Shown here: piece after piece, positions 6,685 through 12,021 of the stretch
Numbering within the stretch: the stretch's first letter is position 1
Layout of the letters: each line of letters begins with the position of its first letter
DNA from: CAIOJG01 sp964477455
GTDB lineage: Bacteria > Patescibacteriota > Patescibacteriia > Magasanikbacterales > GWA2-37-8
DNA: 12,021 nt
Reading direction: 5' to 3'
Assembly (NCBI GenBank): GCA_964477455.1
Contig: CAYZHG010000052.1
Location: 1-12,021, forward strand
Translations under genes and position numbers: made by a program
Notes under the pieces: generated by a model
Seen by the model: only the letters and a program-made list of their open reading frames with translations
What the model was told of the DNA's origin: nothing
The model's database searches: none

Positions 6685-9660
6685 ATGAAAACCAATACCA
6701 AAGAAAAAGGATTTGAGGATTTTATTGAGGAATACTTGATAAAAAATAATGGCTATGTGGAAAGAAAACCGAGTGCATATGATAAGGCGCTGTGTTTTGA
6801 CACCGAGCTAGTTTTGGAATTTATAAAAACATCTCAAGCAAAAGAATGGCAAAAATTAGTAGATCAACACGGTGTGGATGTTGATAAGCGATTTTTGAAT
6901 AGATTAGATGAAGAAATAAAAGCGCGTGGGGTGCTAGATGTGCTTCGAACTGGATTAAGTGATCATGGTGCAAAGTTTGATTTGGCTTATTTTAAACCAG
7001 AGACTGGTTTGAATGAAGAAACCAAGAGGCAATTTGAAAGCAATATTTTGAGCGTAATGCGACAGGTGAAATACAGCGATAAAAATGAAAATTCCATTGA
7101 CATGGTGACATTTTTAAACGGTTTACCAATTTTTACCATTGAACTCAAAAATCAACTCACTGGCCAATCTGTGAAAAACGCGATTCAACAATACCGTACT
7201 GACCGCGATCCCAAAGAAAAATTATTATCTTTCAAGCGTTGTTTAGTACATTTTGCGGTTGATACCGAATTGGTATATATGACCACCAAATTAGCAGGGC
7301 TGGCCACATTTTTTTTGCCATTTAATAAGGGCAATAATAATTCTGCTGGCAATCCGGTGAATGCAAGCGGATATAAAACCAGTTATGTATGGGAAGATAT
7401 TTGGACAGCAGAAAGCACACTGGAAATAATTGGCAGATTTGTTCATTTAGAGAAAATTGAAAAAACCGATGTAAAAGGACATAAATATTATGCCGAGACA
7501 TTAATTTTTCCACGATTCCACCAGCTTGATACCGTGCGTCGACTAATTCGCGACGCTCGTGAAAACGGAGCGGGGAAAAGTTATCTTATTCAGCATAGCG
7601 CTGGCAGTGGTAAAAGTAATACTATCGCTTGGGTCGCCCATCATTTATCGGAATTGCATAATGTTAAAGATGAAAAAGTATTTGATTCGGTGATCGTGAT
7701 TACGGATCGTCGGGTATTGGATAGACAGTTGCGTAATACGATTATGCAATTTGCGCAAACGGCCGGAGTAGTAAAACCAATTGTTGAAGGATCCAAAGAG
7801 CTGAAGGAGGCGTTGGAAGTCGGAGAAAAAATTATTATTACCACTTTGCAAAAGTTTCCGGTTATCGTGGAAAATATGGATGCGATACCAGGCAAAAGAT
7901 TTGCGGTAATTATTGATGAGGCGCACTCTTCACAATCTGGTGAAAGTTCAAAAAGTTTGAAACAAGTTTTGAGCGCGGATAATAATGTTAACGAAGACAC
8001 GGCTTTAACAGAGGCAGAAAATGAGGAAGAAGCATTTGAGATTGAAACGACCGAGGATATGGTATTGAAAGAAATGAAAAGCCGCCGCGCGAAAACAAGC
8101 AATATTAGTTTTTTTGCCTTTACTGCCACCCCAAAACAAAAGACATTGGAAATTTTTGGTGAACGCAGTGTGATAGACGGGAAGTTTTATCCGTTTAGTT
8201 TGTATTCAATGAAACAGGCAATTGAGGAAAAATTTATCTTGGACACTTTGAAAAATTACACGACTTTTCAAGTATATTTTTCTTTGCTCAAAAAAGCTGT
8301 AGACGATCCGGAGTTTAAAAAGAAAAAAGCACAGATGTTGTTGATTTCTTATGTTGAACGCCATGAACATGCGATAAATAAAAAGGTGGAAATAATGGTT
8401 GATCATTTTATCAATAATATTGAGAAACAAATTGATGGCAAAGCTAAATCAATGATTGTTACAAAATCACGCTTACATGCAGTGCGGTATAAAATGGCTG
8501 TGGATGCCTACTTAAAAAGTCATAATTATCCTTTTAAGGCGATAGTGGCTTTTTCTGGTACCGTCAAAGATGGGAAACTAGAATATACAGAAGGTCAAAT
8601 GAATTGTGTGCCTGAAAAAAATACCGCAGAGGAATTTAAGAAAGATGAATATAAATTTTTGATTGTGGCGGAAAAATTTCAAACAGGTTTTGACCAGCCA
8701 TTATTAACGGTAATGTATGTAGACAAGAAATTAGGCGGTGTGAATGCGGTACAGACATTGAGCCGATTAAATCGTACCTGCCCTCACAAAGAGGAAGTGT
8801 TTGTGCTTGATTTCGTAAATGATGCGGATGATATTAAAGAATCCTTTCAGCCATATTACACCACGACTATTCTTTCGGAGGCAACTGATCCAAATATTTT
8901 GCACGACCTGGAACGCGACATTTTGAATTTCAAAATGTTTAGTGAGGATGAGGTGGAACATTTTGTGACTGATTATTTTTCCGGAGCGAAGCCGTCGGTT
9001 TTAAATAGCTTTCTTGATGGTGTGGCAGTGCGGTTCAAACAGTATTTGCCTGAGGAGCAAGAAGATTTTAGAAGTAAATTGCAGGATTATGTTCGTAAGT
9101 ATGCTTTTATTGCTCAGATTATTACTTTTGAAGCTACAAGTTTGGAGAAGTTGTATATTTTTTCTCGCTTTTTAATTCGTAAATTGCCGATAATCAAAGA
9201 GCGGTTGCCGTTTGAAGTTTTGGATAGTGTAGATATGGAATCATATAAAATTTCCAAGACAAGTGAAACCAAAATTGAGATGGAAAATATTGATGGAATA
9301 ATTGAACCGATTGATGGGCGAGGTAGAAGTGAACAAGAAGAGGAAAAGGAATTGTTGTCAAAGATTATTAAAGATGTAAATGAAAAATTTGGAACTGATT
9401 TTTCTGGCGGTGATAGAATTATATTGAATAATCTAAGTAAACGATTGTTAGAAAATGAGGGTGTGGAAGGTGCAGTTAGAAATAATACGCGCGAAGCGGC
9501 CAAAATCAAATTTGATTCTGTTTTTCAAGACGAATTGATTGGTATGGTTAATAATCATTTTGATTTATACAAGAAACTTGATTCCAATCGTGATCTGAAA
9601 GATTATGTAAAACATAGAATATTTGATTTTGTGCATCGTAAATTGAAAGTCAAAGTATAA
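6685..9660 (+). CDS. hsdR: Type I restriction-modification system endonuclease/translocase subunit (HsdR)
   Basis: HsdR pulls DNA with an SF2 motor and cuts far from the recognition site. The N-terminal nuclease domain has Asp139 and Glu153-Leu-Lys155, a D-x13-E-x-K spacing like that of EcoR124I HsdR, followed by the helix AIQQY (166-170). Motor motifs are intact: Walker A SAGSGKS (305-311), DEAH (411-414), the TAT motif III (480-482), TGFDQP in motif V (667-672) and QTLSRLNRT in motif VI (690-698). An acidic stretch (about 435-460) sits between motifs II and III. The last 200 residues are helical, as expected for the region that docks on the methylase. Length of 991 residues is normal. The ATG at 6685 follows the preceding stop by 3 bases with an A/T spacer only. 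All catalytic residues are present, so restriction should be functional. It is separated from hsdS by two non-R-M membrane genes. Confidence 0.97.
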   Translation: MKTNTKEKGFEDFIEEYLIKNNGYVERKPSAYDKALCFDTELVLEFIKTSQAKEWQKLVDQHGVDVDKRFLNRLDEEIKARGVLDVLRTGLSDHGAKFDLAYFKPETGLNEETKRQFESNILSVMRQVKYSDKNENSIDMVTFLNGLPIFTIELKNQLTGQSVKNAIQQYRTDRDPKEKLLSFKRCLVHFAVDTELVYMTTKLAGLATFFLPFNKGNNNSAGNPVNASGYKTSYVWEDIWTAESTLEIIGRFVHLEKIEKTDVKGHKYYAETLIFPRFHQLDTVRRLIRDARENGAGKSYLIQHSAGSGKSNTIAWVAHHLSELHNVKDEKVFDSVIVITDRRVLDRQLRNTIMQFAQTAGVVKPIVEGSKELKEALEVGEKIIITTLQKFPVIVENMDAIPGKRFAVIIDEAHSSQSGESSKSLKQVLSADNNVNEDTALTEAENEEEAFEIETTEDMVLKEMKSRRAKTSNISFFAFTATPKQKTLEIFGERSVIDGKFYPFSLYSMKQAIEEKFILDTLKNYTTFQVYFSLLKKAVDDPEFKKKKAQMLLISYVERHEHAINKKVEIMVDHFINNIEKQIDGKAKSMIVTKSRLHAVRYKMAVDAYLKSHNYPFKAIVAFSGTVKDGKLEYTEGQMNCVPEKNTAEEFKKDEYKFLIVAEKFQTGFDQPLLTVMYVDKKLGGVNAVQTLSRLNRTCPHKEEVFVLDFVNDADDIKESFQPYYTTTILSEATDPNILHDLERDILNFKMFSEDEVEHFVTDYFSGAKPSVLNSFLDGVAVRFKQYLPEEQEDFRSKLQDYVRKYAFIAQIITFEATSLEKLYIFSRFLIRKLPIIKERLPFEVLDSVDMESYKISKTSETKIEMENIDGIIEPIDGRGRSEQEEEKELLSKIIKDVNEKFGTDFSGGDRIILNNLSKRLLENEGVEGAVRNNTREAAKIKFDSVFQDELIGMVNNHFDLYKKLDSNRDLKDYVKHRIFDFVHRKLKVKV

Positions 9661-9664
9661 ATTT

Positions 9665-10426
9665 ATGTCCGAATACTACACCCCACAACGCACAAGAAAT
9701 CTTTATGAATCCGACTCTGACGAACCGTTTAAATTGTCGCGCTCCAAGATTGATTTGTTTTTGAATTGTCCGCGTTGTTTCTATGTTGACCGCCGTTTGG
9801 GTGTCGGTCGTCCGCCAGGATTTCCTTTTGCTCTAAATTCGGCCGTGGATCACCTTTTGAAGCTTGAGTTTGATATTCATCGCGCCAAAGGCACAAAACA
9901 TCCTTTGATTAAAAAGTATGGTATCGATGCGATTCCGGCCGCTCATGAAGATTTGAATATTTGGAGAGAAAATTTTAAAGGTATACAATACCTACACAAG
10001 CCAACCAATTTAATTATTACTGGTGCTATTGATGATTTGTGGATAAATAAAAATGGGGAGTATATTATCGTGGATTATAAATCTACTTCCAAAGATGAAG
10101 ACATAACTGAACTAAATAAGGATTGGCAGATTGGATATAAACGTCAGATGGAAATTTATCAGTGGTTGCTTCGTCAAAATGGGTATAAAGTCTCTGATAC
10201 CGGATATTTTGTCTATTGCAACGGACAAACAGATCGTAAAGCGTTTGATGGTAAGTTAGAATTTGATATTACTTTGATTCCATACAAAGGCGATGATTCG
10301 TGGGTGGAGAAAACTATCGTTGCTGCGCACAAGTGTTTGAATGGAAGCAAAATTCCAAAAGCCGACGCGGATTGTGATTATTGTGCGTATGTTAGGGCAG
10401 TAGAAAATAAAACATTGCTGATTTAG
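9665..10426 (+). CDS. Cas4/RecB-like PD-(D/E)XK nuclease, probably Fe-S binding
   Basis: This 253-residue protein has the RecB/Cas4 motif set. SRSKIDLFLNCPRC (25-38) is the usual N-terminal helix with Cys35 and Cys38. His63 falls in the position of the conserved histidine. Asp123/Asp124 and Asp137-Tyr-Lys139 form the D...(D/E)xK core, and Gln161-x3-Tyr165 is the QxxxY motif. A C-terminal pair, Cys237 and Cys240, could complete a four-cysteine iron-sulfur site with the N-terminal pair; this spacing differs slightly from classic Cas4, which uses one N-terminal and three C-terminal cysteines. No CRISPR array or other cas gene is present, so it should not be called Cas4 outright. Family members act as DNA exonucleases in repair or recombination. 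It starts 4 bases after hsdR, so it is probably co-transcribed. I recall small proteins of this type being frequent in Patescibacteria; a housekeeping role is therefore as likely as a defence one. Confidence 0.85.
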   Translation: MSEYYTPQRTRNLYESDSDEPFKLSRSKIDLFLNCPRCFYVDRRLGVGRPPGFPFALNSAVDHLLKLEFDIHRAKGTKHPLIKKYGIDAIPAAHEDLNIWRENFKGIQYLHKPTNLIITGAIDDLWINKNGEYIIVDYKSTSKDEDITELNKDWQIGYKRQMEIYQWLLRQNGYKVSDTGYFVYCNGQTDRKAFDGKLEFDITLIPYKGDDSWVEKTIVAAHKCLNGSKIPKADADCDYCAYVRAVENKTLLI

Positions 10427-10432
10427 AGTGCA

Positions 10433-10461
10433 TTTTCAGCATTATCTTAGTAAATGATAAT
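10433..10461 (+). promoter_or_regulatory. Weak sigma70-type promoter candidate with overlapping inverted repeat
   Basis: TTTTCA (10433-10438, 4 of 6 to TTGACA) and GATAAT (10456-10461, 5 of 6 to TATAAT) are separated by 17 bases, which would start transcription about 20 bases before the 163-residue gene. ATTATC (10441-10446) and GATAAT (10456-10461) form a perfect 6-base inverted repeat that covers the -10 element, so a repressor site or a weak hairpin is possible. In AT-rich DNA such matches occur by chance. Confidence 0.3.
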
Positions 10462-10489
10462 AGTTGATCCATTATAAATAATGTATATT

Positions 10490-10981
10490 ATGGCTAATGA
10501 TAAAACACATCGTGGTAATACTAGCCAATTTTATGTGGCCGCAGAACTTTGCCGTCGTGGGCTTGTCGCTGTAGTTACAATGGGTAATTGTCCCAATACT
10601 GATGTTTTGTGTAGTAATAAAGAGGGAACAAAATTTGTCCATATCCAAGTAAAGACATTTCGGCCACGCGATAAGGATTGTAGTGTGGGGTTAAAAGCAG
10701 AAAAAATTTATGGAGACAATTTCTTTTGGGTTTTGTGTGGCATACCAGAACCACACGACAAAGACCAAACTTTTAAATACTATATTGTCACCTCAAAAGA
10801 AATGGGTAAAAATGTTAGAGAATCTTTCGAGTTATGGGCGAAAACTCCTGGCAAAAAAGGCCAAGTTCGTAACCAAGAAAATTCGTTTAGAGCTGTTACT
10901 CTTCCGCCCAAAAAGGATTTAAACGGATGGGATCTTTTACCGCATTTGAATAATTGGAAAATAATTGAAGAAAAGCTTTAA
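10490..10981 (+). CDS. Small PD-(D/E)XK-like protein of unknown role
   Basis: The protein has 163 residues from the ATG at 10490, chosen because MANDKTHRGN starts directly on the conserved-looking HRGNTSQFYVAAEL region. An in-frame ATG at 10481 would add only MYI. It has no transmembrane segment. The pattern Glu19 in a first helix, then Asp38 at the end of a strand (NTDVL), then Gln53-Val-Lys55 (IQVKT) on the next strand fits the E...D...(E/Q)xK core of the endonuclease-like fold used by resolvases and some restriction enzymes. Proteins of this look are often left hypothetical or misnamed aspartate ammonia-lyase in databases. The second half (FYVLCG-like strand, YYIVTSKEM, ending WDLLPHLNNW) would complete the sheet. 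It lies 63 bases after the Cas4-like gene, a wider gap than any upstream, so it may have its own promoter. A nuclease role is inferred from few residues; activity is unproven. Confidence 0.75.
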   Translation: MANDKTHRGNTSQFYVAAELCRRGLVAVVTMGNCPNTDVLCSNKEGTKFVHIQVKTFRPRDKDCSVGLKAEKIYGDNFFWVLCGIPEPHDKDQTFKYYIVTSKEMGKNVRESFELWAKTPGKKGQVRNQENSFRAVTLPPKKDLNGWDLLPHLNNWKIIEEKL

Positions 10982-11010
10982 TAGATGGCTGTGGATAAGT
11001 AGTCGTAAGT

Positions 11011-11038
11011 TTCAAAATTATACCCAGTAACGTATAAA
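11011..11038 (+). promoter_or_regulatory. Weak promoter candidate before the exported-protein gene
   Basis: The 99-base gap after 10981 holds TTCAAA (11011-11016, 4 of 6) and TATAAA (11033-11038, 5 of 6) with a 16-base spacer, giving a leader of roughly 35 bases. A second TATAAA at 11071-11076 is too close to the ATG unless the message is leaderless. There is no hairpin-plus-T terminator in the gap. Chance matches are likely in such AT-rich sequence. Confidence 0.25.
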
Positions 11039-11080
11039 AAATTTGTACAATTCAGAATACCCTAGTTAAATATAAATTGT

Positions 11081-11590
11081 ATGAAAAAAATAATTCTGCC
11101 TTTACTGCTAATCATAGCAGATTCCGTAATAATTATTTTTCTCATCGTATCGCTTGGGTTAATTTCTAATAATAAAATAGAAAAAAATATTATCAGTATC
11201 CCCATTGTGAGCGCCGAAGTTCCATCGACCATAGAATCATCTGAGTCTGTGCAATTATGCGACAACGAAGATGAAGTACAATACTTTCCAAAACCCATCC
11301 CGATAGTTTGGAAAGCAAAACTTATGGGTTGTTTGGTGAGTTGTGAAGGAGCTAGTTTTGAGCGAATTCCAACCGATGTTAAATATCCATATTTTGCCGG
11401 TTATGGTCCTGCTATTAAAGCCATTATAGACAATGTGTCGTTAGTCGACATGGGTGATGTGCCTTGGGGTTCAAAAATGCCGATAAAAATTTATGGTCAA
11501 ATGATAGGAATTGACGCTGATCATCCCAGAACGGTTTTTAATAATAAATGTGTGCCAATAGTGGACATCGATAGAATTGAGAAATTATAA
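11081..11590 (+). CDS. Small membrane-anchored exported protein, unknown function
   Basis: The 169-residue product starts MKK followed by a long hydrophobic stretch (about 4-29), the signature of an N-terminal membrane anchor or signal peptide. A possible signal peptidase site near SAE (44-46) is far from the hydrophobic core, so an uncleaved anchor is more likely. An acidic linker (about 46-66) leads to a compact domain from 73 to the end. It has four cysteines (60, 84, 88, 157); Cys84 and Cys88 lie in a GCLVSCEGASF segment and Cys157 near the end, so a disulfide or metal site outside the membrane is possible. The final part (IKIYGQMIGID, then CVPIVDIDRIEKL) is beta-rich and could be OB-like, but this is a guess. 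I recognise no named family. The ATG at 11081 begins the hydrophobic segment directly, which supports the start. Any link to the R-M operon is unknown. Confidence 0.8.
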   Translation: MKKIILPLLLIIADSVIIIFLIVSLGLISNNKIEKNIISIPIVSAEVPSTIESSESVQLCDNEDEVQYFPKPIPIVWKAKLMGCLVSCEGASFERIPTDVKYPYFAGYGPAIKAIIDNVSLVDMGDVPWGSKMPIKIYGQMIGIDADHPRTVFNNKCVPIVDIDRIEKL

Positions 11591-11618
11591 TCTGTCAATA
11601 ATTTTATTTTATAAATAT

Positions 11619-11972
11619 ATGGACGACCAAAAATATATTGTGGATATAAAAGATCTTAATTTATCTGCGCCTCCTAGACATGCAGTTTTACCCGAAACAT
11701 TGGTAGAGAGAGTAGAACGTTTAAAAAATATTCTTGCAGAAGTTGAGTTGATGCCTTTAGAGCAGGCTTTGTACAATTTTCGTTGTGATAGGCACCCAGA
11801 GAGCGAAGTCGTTATATGGGAAGATATTGCAAAAAAATATGAACAATACATTTTAGTTAATCCTCAATTATCATTAGAGGATAAGCGAAATGTATACAGT
11901 AAATTGCTCGCTAATTCTTTAGAAGTAAATCCTATTAGTGTTAGTTTCCAAACAATGAAGACGTGGTTGTGA
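11619..11972 (+). CDS. Small soluble protein of unknown function
   Basis: This 117-residue protein starts at the ATG at 11619, which sits in an A/T-rich leader like the other starts here. A TTG at 11577 in the same frame would overlap the upstream gene and add fourteen residues of poor character. There is no membrane segment or signal. The sequence is mostly helical: LPETLVERVERLKNILAEVE (about residues 24-43), then an Asp/Arg/His-rich segment with the single Cys (about 54-60), then VIWEDIAKKYEQYI and LSLEDKRNVYSKLLANSLE. No catalytic motif or known domain is visible to me. It lies 28 bases after the exported-protein gene, so the two may be co-transcribed. The frame is clean and has amino-acid use normal for a real protein, which is the main support for it. 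Confidence 0.7.
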   Translation: MDDQKYIVDIKDLNLSAPPRHAVLPETLVERVERLKNILAEVELMPLEQALYNFRCDRHPESEVVIWEDIAKKYEQYILVNPQLSLEDKRNVYSKLLANSLEVNPISVSFQTMKTWL

Positions 11973-11989
11973 ATTAAAATTATTACAGC

Positions 11990-12012
11990 GGTGCGCCAGC
12001 TTCGCTGGCACG
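11990..12012. repeat. GC-rich hairpin followed by an A run
   Basis: GCCAGC (11995-12000) and GCTGGC (12004-12009) are perfect inverted arms around a TTC loop. CGT (11990-11992) and ACG (12010-12012) extend the stem across a two-base bulge (GC, 11993-11994). An A8 run follows at 12013-12020. This is much more GC-rich than its surroundings. A + strand terminator needs T after the stem, and on the - strand the T run comes before the stem, so it is not a canonical intrinsic terminator in either direction. It may be a short palindromic repeat or part of one cut by the window edge. Confidence 0.5.
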
Positions 12013-12021
12013 AAAAAAAAC

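Noticed and set aside
9665..10426. A CRISPR-Cas locus around the Cas4-like gene
   Set aside because: There is no repeat-spacer array and no other cas gene anywhere in the window.
11577..11618. TTG start for the last small gene
   Set aside because: It overlaps the preceding gene and adds an atypical N terminus; ATG 11619 has the same A/T-rich context as other starts in the window.
11990..12021. Intrinsic terminator at the window end
   Set aside because: The hairpin is followed by A, not T, on the + strand, and on the - strand the T run precedes the stem.

Overview
The window is AT-rich and densely coded. All ten genes I accept lie on the + strand. Gaps are very small, there is no convincing Shine-Dalgarno motif before any start, and TGA is an ordinary stop codon, so this is not a TGA-recoded lineage. 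The streamlined layout, the SD-less starts and a small Cas4/RecB-type nuclease of a kind I associate with Candidate Phyla Radiation (Patescibacteria) genomes suggest such a bacterium. That placement is an inference from style; there is no rRNA, tRNA or other marker gene here.

Positions 1 to 10426 look like one long transcription unit built around a type I restriction-modification (R-M) system. The order is: fic (C-terminal part only, cut by the window edge), hsdM (methylase), a small stand-alone PD-(D/E)XK protein, hsdS (specificity), two unrecognised membrane proteins, hsdR (endonuclease/translocase) and a Cas4/RecB-like PD-(D/E)XK nuclease. Three junctions are ATGA start/stop overlaps and the others have gaps of 3-6 bases. 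The promoter must lie upstream of the window. HsdM, HsdS and HsdR all retain their key motifs, so the R-M core appears intact.

The least explained part is 4471-6681, where two membrane-anchored proteins sit between hsdS and hsdR. The first has about three transmembrane segments, ten unbroken heptads of coiled coil and a TPR-like tail. The second has two transmembrane segments, an alpha/beta domain resembling TolB-N/FlgO folds and TPR-like repeats. Both are predicted to face the cytoplasm, and both are clearly AT-richer than hsdM by hand count. They look like cargo or an accessory module carried inside the R-M operon, and are the best candidates here for something undescribed.

Positions 10427-11972 hold a looser tail: a 163-residue protein with a possible PD-(D/E)XK-like core, a small membrane-anchored exported protein, and a 117-residue soluble protein I do not recognise. 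The gaps are wider here (63, 99 and 28 bases) and contain weak promoter candidates. The window ends in a GC-rich hairpin followed by an A run. Functionally I read 1-10426 as a defence operon (modification, restriction, a Fic enzyme and extra nucleases); the relation of the last three genes to it is unknown.
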